Assembly (NCBI GenBank): GCA_031260665.1
Contig: JAISLD010000024.1
Location: forward strand, 1 to 32,347
DNA length: 32,347 nt
Source of the DNA: Oscillospiraceae bacterium
Lineage (GTDB): Bacteria; Bacillota; Clostridia; Oscillospirales; Ruminococcaceae
Direction: 5' to 3'
Positions 9,091-17,428 of the stretch are shown here, piece by piece. The notes under the pieces are model-generated. The model saw only the letters and a list, made by a program, of their open reading frames with translations. It was not told where the DNA came from and ran no database searches. The position numbers and the translations under genes are program-made. Position 1 is the first letter of the stretch, and each line of letters begins with the position of its first letter.

Positions 9091-9103
9091 TGGTCTGCTC
9101 CGT

Positions 9104-10279
9104 TCATGTATCTTCAGCTAACTGAACTCCCCCGCCAAGTGAAACAAAGTCCTCCCAAAACTTCGGGTACGACTTCGCTACGCACTCGGCGTTCGAGATA
9201 ACCGCGCCGTTTGTCGAATAAGCCGCCGCGATTGCCGCCGCCATCACTATTCGGTGGTCGTTGAAACCATTGACGTCCCCGCCACGAAGCCCACCGCCGC
9301 GAATCGTCACGGTTTGCTCATCGGCGACAGCTTTGCCGCCAAGCGACTTGATGAGCGAGCAAACTGACTCCACGCGGTCGCTTTCCTTGAGGCGCAGACG
9401 CTCTATATTGGTGAACACCGTGTCTGTGTCAAGAAAAGCCGCACGTACCGCCAAAATCGGGAACAAATCGGGGATATTCTTGACCGACACACGCTCGCTC
9501 ATTGAAGCAAGCAGGTTCTTCGCTTCCATATCGCCTTGCGATGAGTTCACATTAAGTTCAGCAACCTGAACACCACCGCCGAGAGCGTTCGCGGCAAGGA
9601 AGAACGCCGCACTCGACCAGTCGCCCTCGACCGCGATATCTTCTGATGCATCTCTCGTGTAACTCTGACAACCAAAAATGTGATAAATCGGCTTCACACC
9701 ATCAAAGTCGAAGCTCCACCTCACGCCAAACATATCGAGCGTGTCAAGCGTCATCTTGACATACATCTCCGACTGAAGCTCCGTTGTGATAACGATGTCG
9801 CTATCCTCTGAAAGCAGTGGCAGAGCCAAAAGCAGGCCCGATATATACTGTGAGCTGACGTTTCCGGGCAAGAGATATTTGCCGCCGTGCAGTTTTCCGG
9901 AAACCGTGAACGGCAGTTTGTTTGAGCTGAAACTCGCTCCGCGGCTCGTCATCACGCCCATTAACTCGTCGTTCGGGCGGTCCGGCAATCTGCCGTGACC
10001 TACAAAAGTCGCGCGACCATTCGCAATAACAGCGGTAAGCGGCAAGAGAAGCCGAAGCGTCGTTCCGCTTTCTCCGCAGTCAAGAACAGGCGAGTTTTCG
10101 GTCATCAAATGGGCTAAACACCGCCTTGTTGCGTTCACATCATCGTTTGAATCTGGAATTTTCACGTTTATAGGTTTTCGCGAAAGCGCCGCGCCGATAA
10201 GCAACCTGTGCGCCATTGACTTGGAGGCAGGCGCCGTGACCATGCCCGATAAGCGTTTAGGTTTTACAATCGCGTACAT
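9104..10279 (-). CDS. aroA: 3-phosphoshikimate 1-carboxyvinyltransferase (EPSP synthase)
   Basis: The 391-residue product joins PEP to shikimate-3-phosphate. Signature segments are APASKSMAHRLLIGAAL (substrate-binding Ser-Lys-Ser), DCGESGTTLRLLLPL, GHGRLPDRPNDELM, the SSQYISGLLLALP loop, RLRLKESDR and NDHRIVMAAAIA, together giving the usual catalytic Lys, Asp, Glu and Arg positions. It is somewhat shorter than the roughly 430-residue proteobacterial form. Its ATG lies 23 nt inside the end of aroB in another frame, so translation is probably coupled. No shikimate kinase gene, which would supply its substrate, is in the window. Confidence 0.96.
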   Translation of the reverse strand: MYAIVKPKRLSGMVTAPASKSMAHRLLIGAALSRKPINVKIPDSNDDVNATRRCLAHLMTENSPVLDCGESGTTLRLLLPLTAVIANGRATFVGHGRLPDRPNDELMGVMTSRGASFSSNKLPFTVSGKLHGGKYLLPGNVSSQYISGLLLALPLLSEDSDIVITTELQSEMYVKMTLDTLDMFGVRWSFDFDGVKPIYHIFGCQSYTRDASEDIAVEGDWSSAAFFLAANALGGGVQVAELNVNSSQGDMEAKNLLASMSERVSVKNIPDLFPILAVRAAFLDTDTVFTNIERLRLKESDRVESVCSLIKSLGGKAVADEQTVTIRGGGLRGGDVNGFNDHRIVMAAAIAAAYSTNGAVISNAECVAKSYPKFWEDFVSLGGGVQLAEDT

Positions 10280-11312
10280 ACACCAGTCCGCTCTCTACTT
10301 CCCGCTGAAACTTGGCAAACGTCACGCGTTTCACGCGGCACTCGCCGATGTTTTCACTCGGAAATATCACATTTATGGAATCGCCGTCTTTCTTCTTGTC
10401 GTTCATCGCCGCGTTCACGATTTGCTCTGACGTGAACTCCGTCGCCACAGGTAATTCATACCGCTGAAGCAACCGCGTTACACGCGAATTTTGGCACAAC
10501 AAAGCCATTCCGATTGCAACAGCGAACCCGTGAGGCGTTTTGTAGCCGCTCAATTTTTCAATGGCGTGCCCCACTGTGTGGCCGAAGTTCAGTTTGGCGC
10601 GTTCGCCGTTGTCAAACTCGTCTTTACGGATAAAGTCCGCTTTTATTTTGACTGAACGCGTGATTATATCAGCGAAGTCGAGCGTGTCTGACGTGTTTCG
10701 CTCAAGCAGCTCGAACAACTCTTGGTCAGCAATGATTCCGCACTTGATTATCTCCGCGATACCGTTCGAGATGTTCATGTTATCAAGTGTAGTGAACGCC
10801 GATACATCGCAGATGACGCGCTTCGGCTGCTTGAATGTGCCGACAAGGTTCTTACCGGTCGGTAGGTCAACGCCGTTTTTGCCGCCAACTGCCGCGTCCG
10901 CCGCCGCAAGAATGGTCGTCGGCACGTTCACCACGTCAATGCCACGCATATAAAGTGCCGCCGCAAGCCCGCCCGTGTCCGTGACGACACCGCCGCCCAA
11001 ACAGAACAACGTGTCGCTTCTGGTTGCGCCAAGTCGAGCAAGCTCTCCGAGGATATGCCCCACCGTGTCAAGGGTTTTGTGTTCCTCGCCCGAAGCAATC
11101 ACTACCGCTTTCACGTCACGAAAAGAGCGGCGAAGACCCGTTTCAAGCGAATCAAGATACAGCGGAGCGACGTTTTCATCTGTCAAGACATACGCCGTGC
11201 TGCCTTCTTTACCTGCGGGGAACGCACCGACCACTTCCGTCAGCAGTCCGTCACAGATAACGACCTCGTATGGGGACGAACACTCAACACGAACAGATTT
11301 CATCTGCAGCAT
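10257..11312 (-). CDS. aroB: 3-dehydroquinate synthase
   Basis: This NAD- and metal-dependent enzyme closes DAHP to 3-dehydroquinate. The 351-residue product shows the NAD loop SGEEHKTLDT, the CLGGGVVTDTGG glycine loop, the ADAAVGGKNGVD block, and three metal-ligand regions: the Glu in NGIAEIIKCG and the His residues in LNFGHTVGHAIEKL and HGFAVAIGM. Several normally constant residues differ: GDxxGF is TDTGGL, VDSSVGGKTG is ADAAVGGKNG, and HGEAV is HGFAV. The metal ligands themselves are kept. I choose the ATG whose A is the last base of the aroF stop (TAATG); an ATG 9 nt later is possible. The longer open frame upstream lies within aroF. Confidence 0.94.
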   Translation of the reverse strand: MLQMKSVRVECSSPYEVVICDGLLTEVVGAFPAGKEGSTAYVLTDENVAPLYLDSLETGLRRSFRDVKAVVIASGEEHKTLDTVGHILGELARLGATRSDTLFCLGGGVVTDTGGLAAALYMRGIDVVNVPTTILAAADAAVGGKNGVDLPTGKNLVGTFKQPKRVICDVSAFTTLDNMNISNGIAEIIKCGIIADQELFELLERNTSDTLDFADIITRSVKIKADFIRKDEFDNGERAKLNFGHTVGHAIEKLSGYKTPHGFAVAIGMALLCQNSRVTRLLQRYELPVATEFTSEQIVNAAMNDKKKDGDSINVIFPSENIGECRVKRVTFAKFQREVESGLVYVRDCKT

Positions 11313-12313
11313 TACTTCACCGCCGCCAACACTTTGTCGACCTTGCCGCGAAGCTCTTTGAACTGAAGCGGCGTGAGAGATTGCGGTCCGTCGCAAAGTG
11401 CGTGTGCCGGGTCGTGATGCACTTCTATTATCAGCCCGTCCGCACCCGCGGCAGCCGAAGCAAGCGACATCGGCGCGACATACTGGGCGATACCAGTTGC
11501 GTGGCTTGGGTCAACAATGACAGGAAGGTGCGTCAGCTGTTTCAGCACCGACACCGCAAGCAAATCAAGCGTGTTGCGTGTGTATGTTTCAAATGTGCGG
11601 ATACCGCGTTCGCAGAGAATTACGTTGCCGTTACCACCCGCCATTATATATTCGGCACTCATCAAAAATTCTTCTATCGTTGAGGAGAACCCGCGTTTAA
11701 GTAGAATCGGCTTGTTCAATTTGCCGAGTTTCTTCAGCAACTCAAAGTTCTGCATATTGCGCGCGCCGACTTGAATGACATCGACGTTTTTGAACAACGG
11801 CAGATGTTCGGGGTCCATTATCTCGGTGACTATCGGCAGCCCCGTGACTTCTTTCGCTTTGAGAAGCAGTTGAATCCCCTCTTCTCCCATTCCTTGGAAG
11901 GAATACGGCGATGTTCTCGGCTTGAACGCACCGCCGCGAAGCATATCCGCACCGAATTCTTTCACCTGTTCCGCCGTGAACGAAAGCTGTTCTTCCGATT
12001 CAACCGAGCAAGGTCCCGCGATAATCGCGAAGTTGCCGCCCCCCACCTTGACGCCGTTTACGTCAACGATAGTGTCGTCGGGGTGAAAGTCGCGGCTCGC
12101 GTTCTTGTAGGGCTTCTGGATACGCCGCAAGTCTTCGACAATCCCCATTGAACGGATAACATCCTCGTCAAGTTTTGACGTGTCGCCGATAAGCCCCAAG
12201 ATTGTTTGAAACTCACCGACGGTCTTTTGAACACGCAGGTTCTTGTCCTCAAGCCACTTCACAAGGTTGTCAACCTGTGCTTCGCCTGTCCTGTGTTTGA
12301 CTATGATTACCAT
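11312..12313 (-). CDS. aroF: 3-deoxy-7-phosphoheptulonate (DAHP) synthase with N-terminal regulatory domain
   Basis: This first enzyme of the shikimate pathway condenses PEP with erythrose-4-phosphate. Residues 1 to about 75 form a small ferredoxin-like domain (MVIIVKHRTGEAQVDNLV), as in type I-beta enzymes where it mediates feedback inhibition by aromatic amino acids. The catalytic barrel starts at about residue 95 with AIIAGPCSVES and continues through LRGGAFKPRTSPYSFQG, GARNMQNFELL, the KPILLKRG strand and VDPSHATG. Length (333) and domain order match the Thermotoga-like I-beta group. AGGGGA sits 8 nt before the ATG. The 55-nt gap to aspS holds a small CCGC-TTTT-GCGG hairpin (12342-12353) without a clear T tract. 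It heads the aroF-aroB-aroA-aroC-pheA run. Confidence 0.96.
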   Translation of the reverse strand: MVIIVKHRTGEAQVDNLVKWLEDKNLRVQKTVGEFQTILGLIGDTSKLDEDVIRSMGIVEDLRRIQKPYKNASRDFHPDDTIVDVNGVKVGGGNFAIIAGPCSVESEEQLSFTAEQVKEFGADMLRGGAFKPRTSPYSFQGMGEEGIQLLLKAKEVTGLPIVTEIMDPEHLPLFKNVDVIQVGARNMQNFELLKKLGKLNKPILLKRGFSSTIEEFLMSAEYIMAGGNGNVILCERGIRTFETYTRNTLDLLAVSVLKQLTHLPVIVDPSHATGIAQYVAPMSLASAAAGADGLIIEVHHDPAHALCDGPQSLTPLQFKELRGKVDKVLAAVK

Positions 12314-12368
12314 TTTCTTTGTCCCCTAACTTTATAATTCGCCGCTTTTGCGGTCTATATATATAACT

Positions 12369-14126
12369 TTATCCTTTGTGCCTTATCGTGATGTGCGCCT
12401 CGCGAAGCTGCACCTCCGACACCTCCGACGGAGCCGACAACATAACGTCTTGCCCGTTTGAGTTCAGCGGAAACGCGATGACTTCACGGATATTTTCTTC
12501 TTCCGTCAGAAGCATAAGAAGTCGGTCAACACCGAACGCCATTCCTCCGTGAGGCGGCGCGCCAAACTTGAACGCACCGTATAACGCGCCAAAACGCGCC
12601 TTCACGTCCTCCTCGCCGTAACCCGCTATCTCAAACGCTTTCAGCATTGTTTCGGGGTCGTGGTTGCGGATAGCGCCTGAAGCCAGTTCAACACCGTTTA
12701 TCACCAAGTCGTACTGATACGCCTTGATGTCAAGCGGATTCTTGTTGTTAAGCGCATCAAGCCCACCATAAGGCATAGAGAACGGATTGTGCGAAAACTC
12801 GGGGCTTCCGCTCTCCGCGTTCGCTTCATACATCGGGAAGTCGCAGACCCAGCAGATTGCAAACCTTGTGTCGTCAATCAGCCCCATTTGCTTGCCGACT
12901 TCTGTTCGTATTAGCCCCGCGAACTTCTCCGCCACACCTGCCGCGTCCGCAATGAAATACAGCACATCGCCGACTTCAAGCGCGCTTCTCGTCTTGACCT
13001 CGCTTCGTTGCTCGTCAGTCAAGAACTTGTCGATTGGACCGAGCAGCTTGCCGTTTTCATCAAGCTCGACATACCCAAGCCCTTTCATTCCAACCGAGAG
13101 AGCGTAGGCTTCCATATCTTTGAAAAACTTCTTCGATTTCACCGACATTTGCGGCACGCGTAAACCCTTGACTGTTTTGCCGCGAAACGGCTTGAAATCT
13201 GATGTTTCAAACAAATCGGTCAAGTCAATAAGGAACAACGGGTTCCGCAAGTCGGGTTTGTCGGTGCCGTATGTCGCGAGTGAATCGGCGAACGCGATAC
13301 GTTTGAACTTTGTTTCACCAAACGGTTTGTCGCTAAAGGTGGCAAGCAAATGCGAGATTATCTCCTCACCTGAACGAAACACGTCCTCTTGTTCAGCGAA
13401 CGCAAGCTCCATATCCAGCTGATAAAACTCGCCTGCTGTTCTGTCAGCCCTCGCGTCCTCGTCACGGAAGCAAGGCGCAACCTGAAAGTAACGGTCAATC
13501 CCACCAACCATATATAGTTGCTTGAATATCTGCGGTGCTTGAGGCAACGCGTAAAACTTGCCGTGGTGCTTTCTGCTCGGCACCAAGAAGTCACGCGCAC
13601 CCTCGGGTGACGAAGCGGTGATTATCGGTGTCTGCAACTCAAGGAATCCCATATCAGACATCTTGCGCCGTGTTTCGGCAATCAGCCGCGAACGAAACAC
13701 GATTCTGTCGTGAACCGCACGGTTTCTTAGGTCAAGATAACGGTACTTTAGCCGTGTGTCCTCGCCGACCGACTTCGACTGCGGTATCTCAAACGGAAGC
13801 TCCGCCGATACTCTGCCCAGCACATCAATCGCAACAGCCGACAGTTCCACCGTGCCTGTGCTTATTTTAAGATTAAACGTGTCTTTGTCGCGGGTTACTA
13901 TCTCGCCCGACACCGACACGGCAAACTCACGCGATACGTCTTTCAGCAAGTCCTCGTCATACGCCTTGACTTGAAGCACGCCGTAATGGTCGCGTAAATC
14001 AAAAAACATTATGCCGCCGTGGTCACGAATGTTCTCCACCCAACCGGCAACACGAACCGTAGTGCCCGCTGTCTTTTCCGCAATATCCGCCGTGGTATGC
14101 GTGCGGTATTTGTTCTCATACGTCAT
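12369..14126 (-). CDS. aspS: Aspartyl-tRNA synthetase, probably non-discriminating
   Basis: The 585-residue product is a bacterial-type class IIb synthetase: an N-terminal OB-fold anticodon domain (GWVENIRDHGGIMFFDLRD), the class II catalytic core with motif 2 at FRDEDARADR, a GAD insertion in the middle, and motif 3 at GMAFGVDRLLMLL. In the anticodon domain, His36 sits where discriminating enzymes such as the E. coli one have Leu; from what I recall of the family, His there marks AspRS that also charges tRNA-Asn. The gene overlaps gatB by 4 nt and follows gatC-gatA-gatB, the amidotransferase that would convert Asp-tRNA-Asn to Asn-tRNA-Asn. Together these support a two-step route to Asn-tRNA; that is inference until an asnS search is done. 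Confidence 0.96.
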   Translation of the reverse strand: MTYENKYRTHTTADIAEKTAGTTVRVAGWVENIRDHGGIMFFDLRDHYGVLQVKAYDEDLLKDVSREFAVSVSGEIVTRDKDTFNLKISTGTVELSAVAIDVLGRVSAELPFEIPQSKSVGEDTRLKYRYLDLRNRAVHDRIVFRSRLIAETRRKMSDMGFLELQTPIITASSPEGARDFLVPSRKHHGKFYALPQAPQIFKQLYMVGGIDRYFQVAPCFRDEDARADRTAGEFYQLDMELAFAEQEDVFRSGEEIISHLLATFSDKPFGETKFKRIAFADSLATYGTDKPDLRNPLFLIDLTDLFETSDFKPFRGKTVKGLRVPQMSVKSKKFFKDMEAYALSVGMKGLGYVELDENGKLLGPIDKFLTDEQRSEVKTRSALEVGDVLYFIADAAGVAEKFAGLIRTEVGKQMGLIDDTRFAICWVCDFPMYEANAESGSPEFSHNPFSMPYGGLDALNNKNPLDIKAYQYDLVINGVELASGAIRNHDPETMLKAFEIAGYGEEDVKARFGALYGAFKFGAPPHGGMAFGVDRLLMLLTEEENIREVIAFPLNSNGQDVMLSAPSEVSEVQLREAHITIRHKG

Positions 14127-15532
14127 TTAAGTTTCTTCTCCAGCGTTTCTTTGATAATCTTTGGTGTAGCCGCGCCTTTCAGCAGGCTGTTCGCCTTGCC
14201 CATAAGAAAGCCGAACACTTTTTGTTCGCCGTTCTTCAGTTGAGCGACTGCCGCCACGTTTTCGGCAAGAATCTTATCTATCGTGTCGCTGACAAGCGAC
14301 AAGTCCTCTTTAATGAGGTAGTTGTTTTGTTCGCATATGCTGTCGGGCTTGCTCCCTGTCGCCAACATCTCGCGCAAGATATCCTTGAGGTGTGAACGGC
14401 TCACTTTGCCGCCCTCAACCAATTCGATTACACGAACAAAGTCGGCGGGAGTGAACGGCAGGTTGTCGGTCGTGCCTTCACCGAGGTTGATTCGGTAAAG
14501 AAGTTCCGACAGCAGATAGTTCGCTATCTTTCGCGGTTCGTCAAGCAGAGTCGCCGCTTCGTCAAAGAAATCGCTGAGGTGCTTATCGGCCACGATGTTT
14601 TCCGCGTCTTTATGCGGAATACCGCACTTGTTCACGTATCTGTCATACCGCGAACTCGGCATCTCGGGCATTGTACCGCGAATCACCGCGATTTCTTCTT
14701 CGGTTATCAGCACAGGCGGGATATCGGGGTCAGGGAAGTAACGATAATCGTGTGCGTCCTCCTTTGAACGAAGCGATGAGGTTTCACCTGTTCCGTCGGA
14801 GAAGCGAAGCGTTTCTTGCGTCACCTTGCCGCCTTTGCCGAGAATCTCGCCTTGACGGTGGGTTTCGTATTCAATAGCTCTTGCTATTGAACGAAGCGAG
14901 TTGAGGTTTTTTATCTCCGAACGAGTGCCGAGTGTGTCGGCGTGTTCGTCGGCAAGCGAGATGTTTACGTCAACACGCAGGCTTCCCTGCTCCATTTTGC
15001 CGTCTGATATTCCACAGTACATATATCTCGCCCGTATCTCCGCGACAAACTCTGTCACTTCTTCAGCGGAAGCAAAGTCAGGTTCGGTCACCAATTCAAT
15101 CAACGGGATACCGCAGCGGTTGTAGTCAGCGAGAGTCGCGCCTCCCTCGTGGGTCAGCTTCCCCGCGTCCTCCTCGAGATGAATACGGTTAATTCGTATA
15201 ACTTTGCCTGATTTCAGCCGCACCTTGCCGTTTAAGCAGACGGGTCGCGGCATTTGGCTTATCTGATAGGCTTTCGGCAAGTCGGGATAGAAATAGTTCT
15301 TCCTGTCCCACTTGGTGAACAGCGATATATCACATTCTGTCGCCATTCCCGCTCTGATGATAAACTCGACAGCTTTTTGATTCAAAACAGGCAGGGTTCC
15401 CGGCAGACCCGAACATACGGGGCAACACCGCGAGTTTTCACTGCCGCCGAATGACGCGGGGCAGGTGCAGAACACTTTTGACTGCGTCAGCAGTTCCGCG
15501 TGGATTTCAAGACCGATTGTTGGTTTAAGCAT
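14123..15532 (-). CDS. gatB: Asp/Glu-tRNA amidotransferase subunit B
   Basis: GatB phosphorylates the misacylated Asp or Glu on tRNA and holds the tRNA; ammonia comes from GatA. The 469-residue product has the N-terminal IGLEIHAELLTQSKVFC with the Cys pair CTCPASF, the metal- and ATP-binding RKNYFYPDLPKAYQISQ, HLEEDAGK, the IPLIELVTEPD segment and the KNLNSLRSI strand, then the YRYFPDPDIP block. The last 150 residues are the helical and YqeY-like tail domain that contacts tRNA. I use the ATG giving MLKPTIGLEI; another ATG 12 nt upstream is equally open and neither has a strong ribosome-binding site. It lies 27 nt after gatA and overlaps aspS. Confidence 0.95.
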   Translation of the reverse strand: MLKPTIGLEIHAELLTQSKVFCTCPASFGGSENSRCCPVCSGLPGTLPVLNQKAVEFIIRAGMATECDISLFTKWDRKNYFYPDLPKAYQISQMPRPVCLNGKVRLKSGKVIRINRIHLEEDAGKLTHEGGATLADYNRCGIPLIELVTEPDFASAEEVTEFVAEIRARYMYCGISDGKMEQGSLRVDVNISLADEHADTLGTRSEIKNLNSLRSIARAIEYETHRQGEILGKGGKVTQETLRFSDGTGETSSLRSKEDAHDYRYFPDPDIPPVLITEEEIAVIRGTMPEMPSSRYDRYVNKCGIPHKDAENIVADKHLSDFFDEAATLLDEPRKIANYLLSELLYRINLGEGTTDNLPFTPADFVRVIELVEGGKVSRSHLKDILREMLATGSKPDSICEQNNYLIKEDLSLVSDTIDKILAENVAAVAQLKNGEQKVFGFLMGKANSLLKGAATPKIIKETLEKKLK

Positions 15533-15559
15533 TGTTGACCACATTTAGATTGAATTGAT

Positions 15560-16993
15560 TCAAGGTATGTCTTTACGTCTGAAGTTCCGTTCAAAGAAGT
15601 CAGCCGCACCGATTATTCCACCCTCGTCAAAGCGTTTCCCGATAAGCGACATACCTATAGGCAAGCCGTCGTCCGTATAACCGCAAGTCGTGTTTATCCC
15701 CGGGAGATAGGCGATGTTTGCCATTACGGTGCAGATATCGGCTAAGAACATCTTTATCGGGTCGTTCTCGGAGCTTCCGATTTTGAACGCGGGTTCGGGG
15801 GCGGTCGGTGTAAGAATAATGTCGGCTTTAGTGAACACGTCGTTGTATTCTTTTATAATCTCTTGACGGAGAGCCTGCGCTTTGCGGTAATACGCGTCGT
15901 AGTAGCCGCTTGATAACGCATAGTTGCCGAGAAGGATTCGCCGCTTCACTTCCGCGCCGAACCCTTTATTGCGGCTGTCAACAATTCGCTGTTCGTATGT
16001 CGCGCCCTCACCGCGAAGCCCGTACTTCACGCCGTCAAACCGCGAGAGATTAGACGCGGCTTCGGCGCAAGCAAGGAGGTAGTACGCCGACACAGCATAG
16101 TCAAACACTTTCATTGAGCAAGGCACAAGTGTCGCGCCGCTTTCCTCAAAATACTTTGCCGCGTTTAACACGGCGGTTCTCACGTCGTCGCCGACCGTAT
16201 CGCCGAAGTATTCATCGGGCAAAGCGATACGAAGCCCACGAACATCACGGTTCAGGTATGACGTGAAGTCGGGAGTCGGCACGTTTGCCGAAGTAGCGTC
16301 ACGTTTGTCGTAACCCGAGATGACATTCAGCACTTCGGCGGAGTCGGCGGCGGTCTTGGTGAACACGCCGATTTGGTCAAGCGACGAAGCAAACGCCACA
16401 AGCCCATAGCGTGACACTCTGCCGTAAGTCGGCTTTATCCCCGTGACACCGCAGAAAGACGCGGGTTGCCTGATTGAGCCGCCCGTGTCGCTGCCGAGTG
16501 CAAACGGCGCGAGCCTTGCCGCCACAACCGCAGCGCTTCCTCCCGATGAACCACCGGGCACACGCGTGACGTCGTACGGATTCTTCACACCGCCGAACAC
16601 GGAAGTCTGTGACGAACTGCCCATTGCAAACTCGTCCATATTCGTCTTGCCTGTCAAGACATAGCCGCTTTGCTTCAGCCTTTGCACCACATCCGCGTCA
16701 TACGGCGGGATAAAGTCGGCTAACATCTTTGAGGCGCAGGTTGTCTTGATGCCGTCGGTGCATATATTGTCCTTCACCGCTCCCGGTATCCCAAGAAGCG
16801 GCGCGTTCTCTCCTGCCGCGATACGCAGGTCGGCAACTTGCGCGCTTTCAACAGCAAGGTCACTTGTCTGTGTGACATACGCGAAGTATTCGTCTTTGCG
16901 CTCACTGAACGAAGCAAGAAGCTCCGCAGACGTGATTTCACGAGAAACAAGCTTCTCTCGCATTGATTTGATTGATAATTTAGTCAGTTCCAT
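15560..16993 (-). CDS. gatA: Asp/Glu-tRNA amidotransferase subunit A (glutaminase)
   Basis: GatA is the amidase-signature subunit that releases ammonia from glutamine for GatB. In the 477-residue product the catalytic Lys is Lys74 (GIPGAVKDNIC), the cis-Ser lies in the PGGSSGGSAA loop near residue 149, and the nucleophile is Ser173 in GSDTGGSIRQPASFCG. The downstream GIKPTYGRVSRYGLVAFASS is the typical GatA continuation, and the DIILTPTAPEPAF strand lies in the C-terminal part. It starts 9 nt after gatC. The order C-A-B is the common Firmicute order. Whether the complex serves Asn, Gln or both depends on which other synthetases the genome has. Confidence 0.97.
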   Translation of the reverse strand: MELTKLSIKSMREKLVSREITSAELLASFSERKDEYFAYVTQTSDLAVESAQVADLRIAAGENAPLLGIPGAVKDNICTDGIKTTCASKMLADFIPPYDADVVQRLKQSGYVLTGKTNMDEFAMGSSSQTSVFGGVKNPYDVTRVPGGSSGGSAAVVAARLAPFALGSDTGGSIRQPASFCGVTGIKPTYGRVSRYGLVAFASSLDQIGVFTKTAADSAEVLNVISGYDKRDATSANVPTPDFTSYLNRDVRGLRIALPDEYFGDTVGDDVRTAVLNAAKYFEESGATLVPCSMKVFDYAVSAYYLLACAEAASNLSRFDGVKYGLRGEGATYEQRIVDSRNKGFGAEVKRRILLGNYALSSGYYDAYYRKAQALRQEIIKEYNDVFTKADIILTPTAPEPAFKIGSSENDPIKMFLADICTVMANIAYLPGINTTCGYTDDGLPIGMSLIGKRFDEGGIIGAADFFERNFRRKDIP

Positions 16994-17002
16994 TGTTCTA
17001 TA

Positions 17003-17287
17003 TCACTCGACATTCATCATTTTAGGGATAACATAGCAGTCGTTTTTCGGCTGTGTGTTTGAAAGCAGTCGTTCAGGCGAAAACGGCTCTTCCGCTTTAT
17101 CGGCACGAAGCGAAGCGAAGGGCACCTCGTTTTTGTCGAGAGTGTCGTCATAAGTGAGGTCAATCGCTTTCACTTTATCCATCAGCGCGATGATTCCGTC
17201 AAGCTGACGGCGCGTTGTTTCAGCCGATTCATCGTCAAAGGATAGCTTCGACAGCACGCAAAGGTGTTCAAAGGTTTTGTTGTCCAT
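17003..17287 (-). CDS. gatC: Asp/Glu-tRNA amidotransferase subunit C
   Basis: This is the small belt subunit that clamps GatA to GatB. The 94-residue product starts MDNKTFEHLCVLSKLSF, with the usual two N-terminal helices (QLDGIIALMDKVKAIDL), then an extended tail with the TLDKNEVPFASLRAD segment. I reject the longer open frame that extends upstream, because the promoter boxes lie inside it. A promoter (TTGAAA, 17 nt, TATACT) ends 34 nt before the ATG, making gatC the first gene of the long minus-strand block. The ribosome-binding site is weak (GGGA, about 11 nt away). Confidence 0.92.
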   Translation of the reverse strand: MDNKTFEHLCVLSKLSFDDESAETTRRQLDGIIALMDKVKAIDLTYDDTLDKNEVPFASLRADKAEEPFSPERLLSNTQPKNDCYVIPKMMNVE

Positions 17288-17321
17288 TGTGATAGATTCC
17301 CAGCAAACATAATTCTGTACA

Positions 17322-17350
17322 AGTATATCATAAATTGAGAGTAATTTCAA
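17322..17350 (-). promoter_or_regulatory. Sigma-A-type promoter for the gatC-led block
   Basis: Read on the minus strand: TTGAAA at 17350-17345, 17-nt spacer, TATACT at 17327-17322. The predicted transcript starts near 17315, about 28 nt before gatC. Its -35 box is one arm of a perfect dyad shared with the opposite promoter. Confidence 0.75.
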
Positions 17351-17354
17351 GTGC

Positions 17355-17383
17355 TTGAAACTTGCGCTGACTTGTGTTATAAT
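17355..17383 (+). promoter_or_regulatory. Extended -10 promoter for the activase gene
   Basis: TTGAAA at 17355-17360, exactly 17 nt, then TATAAT at 17378-17383 preceded by TGT, giving an extended -10. The transcript would start near 17390, about 40 nt before the TTG start codon. It diverges from the gatC promoter with only 4 nt between the two -35 boxes. Confidence 0.85.
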
Positions 17384-17428
17384 AATAAGGATTGTAATTA
17401 AACATACTGATATGGAGAACACTTCACA

